DNA of 64,000 nucleotides from Phaeodactylum tricornutum CCAP 1055/1 (Eukaryota > Bacillariophyta > Bacillariophyceae > Surirellales > Neidiaceae), in the NCBI RefSeq assembly GCF_000150955.2, contig NC_011678.1:763518-827517 (forward strand), in the 5' to 3' direction. A model generated the notes under the pieces. It was given only the letters and a program-made list of their open reading frames with translations. It made no database searches and had not been told where the DNA came from. The position numbers were made by a program, and so were the translations under genes. Positions 53,501 to 63,933 of this stretch are shown one piece after another; position 1 is the first letter of the stretch, and each line of letters begins with the position of its first letter.

Positions 53501-54186
53501 TTGACCGAGCAGCAGCCTTACGCTTGTTGCCGGTAGATGTTCCCGTTTCGGCGGTGGCACGGCCTTTTCTTATCCCAGCCTTGGTGGACAGCGAATCGCA
53601 GGTTCGAAGGTTGACCGTTGTTTCCGCGTTACTGCGTGCACGATACGTGCGTCTCCAAGACGAGCTGACGAACGCACAGCTAAAAGCGCAAGCGAATGTA
53701 CACGTGGTTCCTCAGCTACGCAATTTGAATTTGGGCGATCCGTTGCATTCTACCAAGGCGTTTCGTGCTCGCACGACCACAACTGCCAGTGCAACCATGC
53801 CCAACGTGATGATTATCAAACACTTCTTTCCTCGTCACTTGGTCCTTCAAGTAAAAGTGACGAACGAGGCAGGCTATTCGGATCGTCAAGGGCGTGCCCT
53901 TTCCGACATTGCTTTTGTGGTGGCCGAATCTTCGGAGGAGGCCATTCAACCTTTGTTGCAGGTTCCGATTCAGACGCTACCTCCAGCAATGACGGGATCC
54001 GCTTGGTGCGTTTTGTCGGCTTCGCCAGGGCGTATGGACGGTTCGACGGCACAATTAACGTGTGAATTGTGCTATACGGTTCAATCCGTGGACGCCTCGT
54101 TGGCTGGAGGCAACGGAATGGGCACCGGGCGCACCTTTGTGGAAGAGCTGCAGGACTTGGAAGTCCACGGGGCACATTTTTCGTAA
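50509..54186 (+). CDS. VPS39/TGFBRAP1-like HOPS/CORVET tethering subunit
   Basis: 1225 residues, single exon. Vam6/Vps39 and Vps3/TGFBRAP1 proteins bind Rab GTPases on endosomes and vacuoles and tether membranes for fusion. The N-terminal 450 residues look like a beta-propeller (repeated short hydrophobic strands such as GIVTLASPILAAATSLPWVAVL and an LISVRSP turn). The middle and C-terminal parts are an alpha-solenoid. The diagnostic stretch is EEKALVLGRLGRHEDALRILYIDLDSLELALEYCDHR (about 890-925), the clathrin-like repeat of this family. Then AAALRLLPVDVPVSAVARPFL resembles the Vps39 C-terminal domain. I cannot decide between Vps39 and Vps3 type. The last 120 residues, a beta-rich segment, are unfamiliar. 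No RING or zinc finger is seen at the end. Confidence 0.72.
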   Translation: MSIVATWDLQANYSPRSLAVFPAAQGAVVATHNPFDAAAAVPVEGHALAIVYGTERGSVHYRSFGPPSRTARAGLASSSSRNAASTSSAAHQLQTPLGVAQGSGRRPSANLPRHLFPIDLSSGSVPGSIVVCLQLGGTAPQSPSVPVFLLLVDDNRGTSGSSQPGAYATYLATLSHGSFHVLSTQSSLPRMSCVQYSPTTGIVYAAGRHLQTLPWEQWETLVDDTNKHARGRSTMHSKRTVFSSSSLPSPGVRSGPDGMAFIAKNKVTVVAVGNAVYGVAGHDPRDLPSSEGPVKLLSFAQSSQVHPIICLDLLDQSLDPDWSLIFLASGRECAVLDVHYGPPDNARISSSEPRHGIVTLASPILAAATSLPWVAVLTSDGLISVRSPSCMAIPLRTVEVGTRPNDYFVLRTLLEETQTTPWIVALSYSGEGRVLQCQPDTEQDLADRLMRHAIDAFGANGFPRSELAEAVNASFTATSYVGPEASARARVLLKEYLEAVLGLSDFEGGGSSCWPTELSNGEGHHGSLAGGFSGHGVSPSVVSSASPATLLTGTALLCLVSSQLSPPNSSLANRAAKASAEKMGIVVDGTIAGATVLVCELVADKLLREASTALSLLPGSSSAPITRVHRQSQTGSHTDFVEAAIWLLRSCGKHERAIDVTYEKLQQQGQTGNEASARGYWSQIKYESYTATHLSDLWGAGKEIACDLVLKSPATYRLLENNPRLGLSVFTALHPQNQSQWRSMSARDNPLSHPNFPYQVVKLLKSINPAIPYDKDPSLPLEDQSLPLESGRALVVTYIESAIGIATGRPTEPDQFDTLPSNEDFEERVANFHDELSFQLLEGVIAERRDDDENGLDTDLGKHYRTKLRRLLRWPIAKIRAETFMDSLPSSFLEEKALVLGRLGRHEDALRILYIDLDSLELALEYCDHRHEVQKLQQNQARAQHPSTNMYSDEDLLESESLERDNAYLPLIRVALESDPKKGASVAIQILALRRSAIDRAAALRLLPVDVPVSAVARPFLIPALVDSESQVRRLTVVSALLRARYVRLQDELTNAQLKAQANVHVVPQLRNLNLGDPLHSTKAFRARTTTTASATMPNVMIIKHFFPRHLVLQVKVTNEAGYSDRQGRALSDIAFVVAESSEEAIQPLLQVPIQTLPPAMTGSAWCVLSASPGRMDGSTAQLTCELCYTVQSVDASLAGGNGMGTGRTFVEELQDLEVHGAHFS

Positions 54187-54384
54187 TGTGGGTGAATAGA
54201 GAGGGGGGTAGTGTATCCGTGCGGTTTTGAATATTGAAAAATCCTAAAGCATAACATTACAAGTATCCGCCTTGACGTAATAGAGAGAGAATGGTAGATA
54301 TATATAAATATATATATCGAGAGCGAGAAGTAGGTTGTTTGTTCAGGCGATCGTTCGTTGCCGGGATTTGGTGTCGCTTGGTGC
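54187..54384. other. Short convergent gap with TATA-rich tract
   Basis: 198 bp between convergent genes. The tract near 54296-54318 is an AT dinucleotide run. Nothing else was seen. Confidence 0.4.
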
Positions 54385-54672
54385 TCACTTGGAAAAGAAC
54401 CCTTTCTTGGGAGCAGTATCGGTCTCAAGTTGTTTGTTGGAGGCCCACTTATCTGCCAGTAGCGATTTTCGATGTTGGCGTGCTTCCTGTTTGACCTTGA
54501 ATTCCAGTTCCCGTTCTTTCCGTCGCTGATCCGCCTCTTTGCGCGAGGCGCATCCGGCGAGTTTATCGTCTCGGGGCTGCGTCTGGAGTGACGTATTGGC
54601 CTGTTGCATGGCCTGTGTGAATTTGCCCTTGGCTTGGGCGGTCGCCAATGCTACCGACGCTTCGTTGCCCAT
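54385..54672 (-). CDS. Small basic helical protein with N-myristoylation signal
   Basis: 95 residues from ATG 54672. It begins MGNEAS, a match to the myristoylation consensus with Gly2 and Ser6. A longer frame from 54795 would mask this and contains no targeting feature. The motif TGACAGTAA at 54686-54694 lies only 14 bp upstream of the chosen start, which supports it. The rest is charged and helical (KEADQRRKERELEFKVKQEA), likely a coiled coil, and ends KKGFFSK. No family recognised. It probably sits on a membrane through the lipid and basic residues. Its start motif is like that of the arrestin-like protein at 12960. Confidence 0.55.
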   Translation of the reverse strand: MGNEASVALATAQAKGKFTQAMQQANTSLQTQPRDDKLAGCASRKEADQRRKERELEFKVKQEARQHRKSLLADKWASNKQLETDTAPKKGFFSK

Positions 54673-55300
54673 GCTGTGTGTATGTTGACAGTAACCTAGT
54701 TGAGTGTGTAGATTGTGTAGGATTGGAATCGCCAAATGTGTCCACACCGAGCCGTGAATGCGACTGGGAATCGTTTTTCGTTCTACTGCCGGCAAAAGTC
54801 GATTTTGTCCCGAGCTACTACTAGTAGAGGAAGATGATGTGCGAGCGCTAACGAGATAACCTAACGCAATGCGGTGTAGGAGTAGAGCACACGCTACGTT
54901 GGGGCATGCGAGAAAGGCAACTTCGTTGGTACCCCCCCGCCGTGTGAACTCTGCAAGTGGTATGTACTACATACACACAAAACACGATCCAGAATATTTC
55001 CGTTCCAATTCGAGCGCCTGTGCTGTCTGGCAGGGCAACAGAAAAGGTGAATACATTCCGGGTTACTCGGGTCTGACCAACCGCACGATTTTCCCGACAC
55101 CGCCGTCGAACAATTTACGGCACCCGTATGTTTGCCAAACCCCCACACGGCGAATGGTCGAGTGGGCGGCCGGCCCTCCATACTACGGTATTCGGCAGAA
55201 AGGAAAAGCAGCCGTGTGTCTGGCGTAAAATTGACAGTTAGTGGTTATCCAAACGAGTCAGTTGCGTTGCTGCCATCCTCGCATATTCTCCTGTCTCTCT
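54673..55300. other. Divergent intergenic region
   Basis: Between the small myristoylatable protein and the mitochondrial uL15 gene. TGACAGTTA lies at 55232-55240. A 119-codon plus-strand frame (54869-55228) is Arg/Ser-rich, matches no family and overlaps a minus-strand frame of similar length, so I do not call it. Confidence 0.35.
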
Positions 55301-56152
55301 ATGACGTCTATGTTATCCATGTCTCGTAGGCTAGGTGCTTCTTTGGTCGGGTTGATGAAACACCCGACCGCGGCCCGATTATTCAGTACGCACGCCGCGC
55401 CCGCCGCGGCCTCGGCACCACAGGTGGTTACCTTTCTGCGACTCAACACACTGCAAGACAATCCCGGAGCGGTCAAAGTCGGTCGGCGTGTCGGTCGCGG
55501 TATAGGTAGTAGCAAAGGAAAGACGTGCGGTCGCGGGCACAAGGGTCAAAAGTCTCGCAGCGGGGGCAACATTCGTCCCAACTTTGAAGGCGGACAAACG
55601 CCACAGTACAAACTCTTTCCCAAACGCGGGTTCAACAACAAACGCCACGAAGCGATCATGTGCCCTTTCAATATTGGCACGCTGCAAACATACATTGATA
55701 TGGGTCGCTTGGATCCGACCGAGACCATCACCATCAAAAGCTTGGAACAGGCGGGCATCTTCAAGTCCAATTCGATCAAGCACGGCGTCAAACTGCTCGC
55801 GTACGGCAGCGAGCGCTTGCGACAGCCCGTTACCGTCAAGCTCAGCCGTGCCTCCACAAAAGCGGTGGAAGCCGTCGAAAATGCCGGTGGACATGTCATT
55901 TCGGTACACTACACTCGTCTCGGACTGCGCGCCCTACTCAAGCCGCATAAATTCGTGATACTACCTCGACTACCCCGCCCACCGCCCAAATGGCAACCGT
56001 ACTATACGCGATGGAAGAATCGCGGATATCTGCATCCGGCGGTACAAATGCAGCAGTGGTTGGCCCGACCGGAATACGAAACCTTGGGTGCCAAGTTTGA
56101 AGCGATTTTGGAACAAAAGAAGAAACAAAACGCTAACAGTAAAAACGAATAG
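55301..56152 (+). CDS. Mitochondrial ribosomal protein uL15m
   Basis: 283 residues from ATG 55301 (MTSMLSMSRRLG); the frame also opens at 55241. The leader to about residue 40 is Arg/Ala/Ser-rich without acids, a typical mitochondrial presequence. The L15 signature follows: NTLQDNPGAVKVGRRVGRG then GKTCGRGHKGQKSRSG (the Gly/Arg/Lys loop that reaches into the large rRNA), NFEGGQTP, LFPKRGFNN, and the C-terminal globular part ending KAVEAVENAGGHVISVHYT. A C-terminal extension of about 80 residues (PPPKWQPYYTRWKNRGYLHP) is usual for mitochondrial rather than bacterial or plastid L15. Complete and intact. Confidence 0.92.
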   Translation: MTSMLSMSRRLGASLVGLMKHPTAARLFSTHAAPAAASAPQVVTFLRLNTLQDNPGAVKVGRRVGRGIGSSKGKTCGRGHKGQKSRSGGNIRPNFEGGQTPQYKLFPKRGFNNKRHEAIMCPFNIGTLQTYIDMGRLDPTETITIKSLEQAGIFKSNSIKHGVKLLAYGSERLRQPVTVKLSRASTKAVEAVENAGGHVISVHYTRLGLRALLKPHKFVILPRLPRPPPKWQPYYTRWKNRGYLHPAVQMQQWLARPEYETLGAKFEAILEQKKKQNANSKNE

Positions 56153-57015
56153 GTCGTGTCAATGCACGTTGCCCACTGCGGGTACGGGGCTTTGCTACTG
56201 CAGTTAAGTGGAAGTTCTTTTTGGAATTCCTATGGAGGCCCTCCGGTACCAAAGGTCGGCTTGAGTTGCAAACGGTAGAGACTTGATCCACGTCCGAGGC
56301 ATTTTTAGGGTAAAATGCAACCGTCAAAGCATAGCATGTTACTCCTACTACCATTTTTGTCAAGTTAATCTACAGCTAGAGACGAAAGAGAAACCGGAGT
56401 CACTTGGTCTCGACACGAAAAAAAAATGGTGTCGTGTGGGATGGTTGACAGTGAAAGCAGTAATGTAATGTGAGAGGGTAGATGGCGTCCGGGTCTGCTT
56501 TGCGGCGAGCCGTGACGTCATTCAAGGGAGAGGCGTTTGTTCTTTCCCGTTCCCTTTCACGTTCAGACACACGGAGATTCATCCAAATTATCCTTAGCGA
56601 CAGATACTAAACTTACAGTTACTGCGGATTTCCGATATCAACATAATTGATTGGCTCGCACTGTGATTGCCGCTCTCTCTAGAGAGGGGCATTTCCGAAC
56701 ACTGAAGAGTAGATTCTTAGCACCCGGATTACCGCGAATCTCTGGGTCATGGTTTTTGGGCGGCATGTACTTTTTGGCCTTCGTGTGACTGTAAATGGCA
56801 ATACTGCTTCACAACTCGCTGTCTAGTTCTCTGGTGCTTACGCCTACTCTAGCTAGCTAGTACGGAGAGTGCGCACATTCTCGGCCGTTTCTTTCGAACA
56901 AAGGAAGAGGTCTCCGTTGTGACTTCGATAGGCGAATGAACCAAAGAACGAGCTGCATTGTTTACCCACATTACTCTGTTTATTACTCTTGCAATCATAG
57001 TGGGAAGTCTGCTTT
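56153..57015. other. Upstream region of the patatin gene
   Basis: 860 bp with TGACAGTGA (56446-56454), TTACAGTTA (56613-56621) and TGACTGTAA (56786-56794). Short open frames on both strands have no protein character. No gene is supported. Confidence 0.42.
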
Positions 57016-59151
57016 ATGGACGCTGTTGCTGTGACTTCTTCTTCCCGCTCCGACGTGCCATCCGTGGGCCACCAACATTCCTTCGTGTCCCAAAAGAAGT
57101 GGGAAACCACAACTCGGAACGGAAGGTTCCTCGGACTTTGGTGCGTCGCACTTTCTAGTCTTTTCTCGTCGACGGAATCCTTCCACTTTCGTTTTGTGCC
57201 GGAACGTCGGCGAGTCAATCACATTGCTCGTAACTATCGAGCTCTCGACGAGATTCCTCCGGCCGTCTCCGATCCGATACCGGTTACCACGAGCAACGCA
57301 CCCGAGGACGTTCTCCTAGACTCGTCCGTACCACATCTCGTCACAAGCTCTTCTCCAACGTCTCCCAAAACATGGAGGAAAAAGGTCCACCGAAGCTCGG
57401 CAACCCGTGCTCGGAAGGAGGCCGAGACGGATACTGTTTCGAATGTTCACGAACTCCGGCGCAAAGTGCTCGACGAAAAATGTCCCTTTAGAGAAATCGA
57501 TATTCGCCTTGACGTACAAGACGTTTCTTCCACCGAGCTCCTCTCGCACGATGTCGTGCAAGTGCTGGTACAACGATTTCACGACAAGTCAACGCCCAAG
57601 AATCGTCAAGACCAGCACTACGTCGCCTTGAGTATCGAAGGCGGGGGAATGAGAGGTGCAGTTAGTGCCGGTATGGCCGCAGCCATCGCCTGCCTCGGAC
57701 TTACCGATTCGTTTGACGCCATTTACGGATCCTCCGCGGGATCTGTTATTGGTGCCTACATGGTGTCTCGACAAATGTGTATGGATGTCTACGTCGATGT
57801 CCTCACGGCCGCCAAGAAACGCTTTGTTTGTACACGACGAATGTTCGGTGCCCTGGCCGTCACGGGAATGGACTGGTTCTTACCCTCTGGATTTCCTAAA
57901 TTCGCCACTAACGCCAATCCAGGCATGAACATTTCGTTCGTGCTGGATGGTGTTATGGACCACGACCACGGCATTCGTCCACTCGACCTCGCACGCTTTC
58001 TGGAAAACGATCGCAAGCAGCCACTACGTATTGCCTCGTCGTACGTGAAGAACGGTCAGTTGGGGACGAAAAGTTTCGGAACGGACGATTTTGCCACTGC
58101 CCGTCGGGCCGACGGGACCCGTACCGGAGTGTATCCTTGCCTCGAAGCCAGCATGACGGTTCCGGGGGCGACGGGCCCACCGGTGCCAATCCATCACAAC
58201 AACGAAACCTTACCCTACTTTGATGCCTTTTGCTTCGAGCCGCTGCCCTACCGCTCAGCGGTTGCGGATGGTGCCACACACGTATTGTGTCTGTGTTCCC
58301 GGCCGGAAGGCTTTCAACCCAAAAGCAAACCGGGCGTGTACGAGCTCGGAGTGGCACCCTTGTACTTTTACTCTCACGGCGAACCCCAAGTTGCCCAATT
58401 TTTCGAACGCGGCGGGCAGCAGTACATTTATGCCGAAGATTTGTTGACCCTGGAGGAAGGAAAGCGAGCCGGAGTTAATGGGCGCGGCCCAATTCTGGTG
58501 CCGCCACCCCGTGTACTGTATGGAGTTGACGATTGCATCCAGGATACCAAGGAAGCGTCACGGCGTGAGAACTGGAACAAGGCCCACTTGTTGCCTCTTA
58601 AAGTACCAATAGGTACGCCAGAATTGCCTACACTCCAGCAAGATCGAGACGCCGTCTTGCAAGCCGTCCGGGGTGGATTTGCCTCCGCATTTGACTTGTT
58701 GGCACCGGCCATTGGCCTTGATGTAAAAATTAGGGGTAAAGAAGTCGCCTGTATGGTTTTTCCGGACGAGTGTTTGTACGATGACACAATTTTAGAAAAG
58801 CAATTACGGGTATATGGTGACGCGATTGGCGAAGTCTCAACGGAGCCAGAACAGAGAAGATTGTTGCACGATTTGCTTGGACCCTTCCGGATTCTTCGCT
58901 TGCGACGACGACGGAACTCAGCTGGGAGATTGAATTCTTTCGCAACTTCTCGTAAAGTGAACCATTTTGGTAATTCTAAAGGAATCCATCGAATTGGACA
59001 GCGCCACAAATATTCCGTCGCTAAGGCCGCCGCGTCTGACCACAGCGATCCCCTTACTCTATTGGACATATTGCCTGGCTTTCAATCTGGTCGTATGGCA
59101 CATTTGGCCGCAGCACTTCGATTGAGGGAGAAAGGTGGCTCTGGTATTTGA
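57016..59151 (+). CDS. Patatin-like phospholipase
   Basis: 711 residues. Patatin-like enzymes hydrolyse acyl esters of glycerolipids with a Ser-Asp dyad. The oxyanion loop is SIEGGGMRGAVSAGM near residue 209, the nucleophile elbow YGSSAGSVIGA (G-x-S-x-G) near 240, and the aspartate lies in SAVADG near 415. The spacing and both flanking strands fit. The N-terminal 200 residues include a hydrophobic patch (WCVALSSLFSSTESFHF) followed by Phe and Arg. That could be a signal anchor or a plastid-type leader if the first 35 residues are cleaved, but this is weak. The C-terminal 100 residues are Arg-rich (RLRRRRNSAGR) and look disordered. Predicted to act in lipid remodelling; substrate unknown. Confidence 0.87.
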   Translation: MDAVAVTSSSRSDVPSVGHQHSFVSQKKWETTTRNGRFLGLWCVALSSLFSSTESFHFRFVPERRRVNHIARNYRALDEIPPAVSDPIPVTTSNAPEDVLLDSSVPHLVTSSSPTSPKTWRKKVHRSSATRARKEAETDTVSNVHELRRKVLDEKCPFREIDIRLDVQDVSSTELLSHDVVQVLVQRFHDKSTPKNRQDQHYVALSIEGGGMRGAVSAGMAAAIACLGLTDSFDAIYGSSAGSVIGAYMVSRQMCMDVYVDVLTAAKKRFVCTRRMFGALAVTGMDWFLPSGFPKFATNANPGMNISFVLDGVMDHDHGIRPLDLARFLENDRKQPLRIASSYVKNGQLGTKSFGTDDFATARRADGTRTGVYPCLEASMTVPGATGPPVPIHHNNETLPYFDAFCFEPLPYRSAVADGATHVLCLCSRPEGFQPKSKPGVYELGVAPLYFYSHGEPQVAQFFERGGQQYIYAEDLLTLEEGKRAGVNGRGPILVPPPRVLYGVDDCIQDTKEASRRENWNKAHLLPLKVPIGTPELPTLQQDRDAVLQAVRGGFASAFDLLAPAIGLDVKIRGKEVACMVFPDECLYDDTILEKQLRVYGDAIGEVSTEPEQRRLLHDLLGPFRILRLRRRRNSAGRLNSFATSRKVNHFGNSKGIHRIGQRHKYSVAKAAASDHSDPLTLLDILPGFQSGRMAHLAAALRLREKGGSGI

Positions 59152-59433
59152 AGCCCATCAGATTCCTCGAGTAGATCAAGATCAAGTCTTAATGTAAAAC
59201 CACTTTGCTGTGAAGCTGAAATTCACGGATTACTACATATTCCGATCTATGCTAGCTTGCAACTGACAGTGAATACATAGGCGCCCTAATTGGGTTCGAA
59301 ATGCTATTTTCTTTTTAACGTTTAGCTGAAAGGCTACACTTCACTGAAATCTGGGTAACATTGCCGAGATGTGAGTATATCTGGGACGGACCCAAAGTCA
59401 AAAATATCATTGACACTACTCCGCTTTTACGCA

Positions 59434-62400
59434 TCATGATGATCGGTGCGTTCCACACATCGCACATAGCCTTCCACTACAGTTCATGTAGGTGCACGCA
59501 GAGCACGGCCAGTCGAAGCCAAAGTCTTCGTGAATTCCTTCGTCGTCGATGTGAGTAGCATCCTGGGATCCGTTGTTAGCCATGAATTCTTCCAGGCTTG
59601 CACGCAGCGCTTCATCAAGTAAATCAATTACTCCGTCGTCACCCAATACCTCTCCCTTGCTTGTATCTCTGTGTCCGTCACTCGACTCCCCTGAATCGAC
59701 TGATCTGTTGCCACTCGACAAGCCAGTGATTGAATCCAGTATGCCCGGAAGCCTTCGACAACTTTGACTGTCATTGGGCTGTTCAGCTTTCTCTAGACCG
59801 GCGGCGAGTTCTAGTCTTCTTTCGTTGCGTTCTTCGGCCAAAATGTTGATCATTAAGTTGGAAAACTCTATACGCTTCTCTGAAGCAGCAGAAGTCAAGT
59901 AAGTAATTTGCGATTGCGTCGCCCTTAGTCGCGACCTAGCCACGACGTCACTCATTTGCTCCGTCATCACTTCCAACTCCGACTGAAGCTGCTCAAAGGC
60001 AAGCTTCTCGTTTAATCTCCGTTTTAATTCTCTATACCGCTGTTGACCAAGAACAACGTTGTAACGAAAAAAGGAAAATGCGTAGCTGTGTTGAAGCATG
60101 GAACGGCATTCCTTAAGCTCTACAAAAGCTGCGTGGACAAAGGACAATCCCTTGCCGCCAAAGTTGAATGATGAGTCGCCACTGTATTCGACAGCGGCAC
60201 TCACAACAGGCTGCAGGCGTACACAGACCGAGTCTCCCATACTTTGCTCCAAAGCTGCGCTGTCCAAGTGCGCATTCCAACGCTCGTAATGATGAAGGAA
60301 ACGTGCCATGTCTCTGGAACGCTTTACTGAAACTCGAGCCTCGTGCATTGCAGTTCCATACATTGCTTCCATGATTCTAGGATCATTTAAGTCCTCATTC
60401 GTTGGTGCTTGAGCGTCATGCTCAATACTTGAATGTGAATCGTAAAAATCATGCTCCTTTTGCTCTACCCATCGATTGCAGCGAAAGAAACCACCAGTCT
60501 CCGTATTATGCAGCTTCCAGTCATTACGGCATACCCAGCAAAATTCGTGCTTACAGTGCGGGTTGCTACAAGTCATATGGTTGCACCCTTCGTCTTTTTG
60601 AATAGGGCACGTGCACTTCAAAGTAAATGACAACCGGGATTAGAACAGAAACTTTTGACTCAACGCGTAGCTCAGGCCCTTATTCTTACCTTGGGACAAG
60701 GACGCGTATTTGCTTTTATCCATAGTTTCTGAGCAATATCATTATAGTCGTCACCAGGACTTTCTCCCTCGACCTGTTGCACGCGTTCTTGTATCGTCTT
60801 CCTCCACTGTTCCAGACGTTCGCATTGAACTGGCCAGTGAATCCCTTTTTCGCCGCAAGCAAAACAGAATCTATGGGCCTTTGGAGGCTGGTTTGTATTG
60901 TGGCAATCCATATACATCGGATCGCAAACTCCTTCATAAGTAACGGGTGATTTAAACACCTTAGGGCGCATGGCTGTGCATACAGAACCTACCGTGTTCA
61001 GTAAATCAGACGCAACACCAGAGGTCTTGACGTTATCGGGTAGGCTCAACTTGGACACACCGGTGCAGCCAGGATGAGGGCAATACCGAAGATCCTTTGC
61101 ATTGACTATAAAATTTTCATTCGACGCTTCAATGAGCAAGCCATAGACATCGCTTGAAGATGCCCAATTTACAATTTCAAGGGGGTGCAAAGGCTTTTTG
61201 CATTCATGATGTGGACAAATCATAGCAAGGCCAGTATCTCTGGATTTCGCACAGTTCGAAATATATTCTCCCAAACATTCAAGACAAAAGCCATGCGAGC
61301 ACCCTTCAAGATTTCGCCAACCCTTCGAATCAGAGGGGAATGTGTCGCAGCAAATCATGCATGTGCTCTCGTTATCGACCTTTAAGCCGGCATTCTCCGA
61401 AGAAGACCCGGGCAAGGGAATTGCTGCGGCTTGAAAAGCCGCATCAGGATCCGCCAGAAAAGCAAGGAGAGCCCTTTTTGGCTGCCAACCATGAAAGTTC
61501 ATGTACAGCTCGACAAAGCCTTTATGAAGTTTCTCAAAGCTTGCCAATTCTTTTGGATTGGCACATCTATCCTTGTTGTGTGGCATCCTGAGAGCTGTTG
61601 GCTTCCTCATGGCCTTGGTGCTCGATGCTTCGTCACCATTTGATGATTCGTCAGACAACTCCATCCCAACGTCATCTTCATTATCCGTGGCATCTTGCCG
61701 AAACAAGACCTCCTGCACTTGTTTATTTGCTTGCCTAGCTTTGAGTATTTTTTTCATGTTTTGCAAAACGGCATTGATTCGATGCTCGCGAACTTCTTGC
61801 ACTCGTGTCATGTCTAACGTCCGAAACCATCCAAAAGGTGGTGCCAATCCACATTTGGCGTTTAAGTCGTTTGAAAGCACAGATCCTAACAGAATTTCAT
61901 CCATACCGTACGGGTCCATGTGCAGAAGCGCACGAGCCTCCAATTGGTCGGCTAGGTCAGTATGTCGGTTTGCTGCAGCCAAGTCGCAAGGAGTACGATT
62001 TTGATCGTCCACGATCGTAAGCATGGCTTCAAAGCTAGTCAGTATAAACAAACATATTTCCTTCCGTCCTAGCTCCGCAGCGTAATGCAATGCTGTTCGG
62101 CCACACGAGTCAACCGCATTGATGGACAGACCTTCGCTGGATCCTTTCGGACCATCGTCGGTCTGTCTCCAGCTCAAAAGCGACAAAGCTGTATTGTTGC
62201 GTTCCAGACTTCGATGGCTGTACTCCTCCCGTGTAGTAGGGGCGTTTCTCGGAGGGAATGGTATGATTTGTTTTGATGAATCCCTTCGCCGCGACTCTTT
62301 ACTTTGGAAAAAGCGACCAATTGCTCGAGCGGCTTTTTTCGCTTGTTCGGTAGTGGAATGCTGTCGATTGTCGACCAGCAGCTCCACTGCCAATGCTTGC

Positions 62401-63194
62401 GCGCCTCGAATCCCAAAATCTTCGTCCAGCACTTTGCTGGCCTGTAATTCCAACCAGGACTGCTCGATGTACGTCAGACCACCCGCCACTAGATGCAAAG
62501 CAGTTCGTCCCATTCCATTTTTTTTATCCGGGTCGACTTGATCATGCTCCAACATGAGACGAACCAGCTCAACGTGACCCAATCGAACAGCTTCGTGCAG
62601 AGGGGTCGTCATATGTACATCTTGAATAGGATCCAGCGTTGACATTGCAGGAGTACCTTCCGTCCTGTGTGGTGTACGAACGCGTCCTCCCCAAAGGTTT
62701 AGAGCTTGCCGGGCGCCTGTCGTCTTGCGCAAAGATGAGGAATGTTGACGAGAATTCGTGGCGAATAGTGAGCTTGCATTCTTTTCTTCGTGAAAACTTG
62801 TGTCGTCGTAGGAATCGTTCGGGTCCTTGTAATCGTCGAGCGTGAACGGATCGGAAGGCTTCATGTAAAGCTGTAGGATGTTCACAGTGGACGTGTCCCC
62901 AGAAGGGGACGACTGCACTGATTCTGGGCCAGTGCCCTGTGTTTCATTCGAAGGCGTCTTTTTCAAACGATGCTTTTTCGAAAGAATCTTGTTGAGTAGA
63001 GGACGCCGTGGGCGCTTACTATTTTCCTGGTGTTCTCGTTCCGCCGCCAGCCGTTCGGTGCGTGTCCAATCTTCCCAGTCCTGTGCCGTCGCCTGATACA
63101 TACAGCAAGCACGATCGCCGTCTTCGTCCGCAAAAGCCCGCCACAGACGCCGTCGCAACGAACGTATCATCACCGATCTCGAAGTCTCCGCCAT
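59434..63194 (-). CDS. RBR E3 ubiquitin ligase: ankyrin repeats, RING1-IBR-RING2, Ariadne-like tail, RanBP2 zinc finger
   Basis: Exon 1 is 63194-60690 and exon 2 is 60615-59434; the 74-bp intron (GTAAGA to GAAG) is phase 0. The product is 1228 residues. Ankyrin repeats lie in two blocks, about 195-275 (TPLHEAVRLGHVELVRLML) and 355-425 (GRTALHYAAELGRKEICLFIL). RING1 begins CMICCD at 612 and the IBR spans about 690-795. RING2 starts at Cys833 and crosses the splice (CPK-CTCPIQKDEGCNHMTC), with catalytic Cys about 846. An Ariadne-like helical segment (ARFLHHYERWNAHLDSA) follows. The last 30 residues are a RanBP2 zinc finger (WPCSACTYMNCSGRLCAMCGT), often a ubiquitin binder. RBR ligases pass ubiquitin through the RING2 cysteine. 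The substrate is unknown. Confidence 0.9.
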
Positions 63195-63933
63195 GTCCGA
63201 ATACGGCGCGAGTAAACCAGAAAGGGGATGGACCCGAACCCGAGGATGTCGCTCACAGTCAATTCCTTGTTCTCAAATGCAGCGTTCTCTCTTTCTCTCT
63301 CTCTCTCTAACTTACTCCGATGTAATAGTCGTTAGGATCAGAGTGAGTCGGTTCCTCCCCAAGCGTACGGTTCTGGACCAACAAAATGTAACACCCGACA
63401 CGATTGTCGATCGACGGTTACACACGGAATATGAAAGGTACTCTCGACAGAACAATTGGGGTCCGAGTTTTTGTCGACTGGGTGGCTGTTTCGGATTGCG
63501 TTTGGCCAGGTTTTTCGGTGAAGGGGGTTGGTGAAACAAATGGTTAGGGTAGGGGTACGGAGTTTGTGTTGCTCTATATTTGTAGACAGCTGAATCGAGA
63601 CCATTATCAGCCAAACTCTCGTCTAACTGAAAGTACTCGAAAATGCCCAGGGAAAATTAGTTCCCCTTCGTTCTAGTGGAGAAAAAGTAATACTTACAGT
63701 CCCTTTGGACAATCGAGAGAATGACTAAAATGACCTTTCGAGTTGGTGGTAAAAACGCCACACATTAATAGCCAAATCACAAGAGTACGGACCCTCGTTG
63801 CAAAAGCAAACGCTACAAAGCGAAAATTCATCGTAGTCCCCAATCCATTTGTACACTCCAGGGATCTCCAACAATACAAAAAGACCACGAGAGGCCAAGT
63901 TTTCCAGTTTCGCCTTTTGAAAAGTAGCTCATC
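63195..63933. other. Divergent intergenic region with CT microsatellite
   Basis: 740 bp. TCACAGTCA lies at 63253-63261, 59 bp upstream of the RBR gene, and a CT-rich microsatellite at about 63288-63308. Open frames on both strands overlap and lack protein character. Confidence 0.4.

Noticed and set aside
54869-55228. 119-codon open frame
   Set aside because: Low-complexity Arg/Ser/Pro content, no family, and a similar-length frame on the opposite strand; more likely chance.
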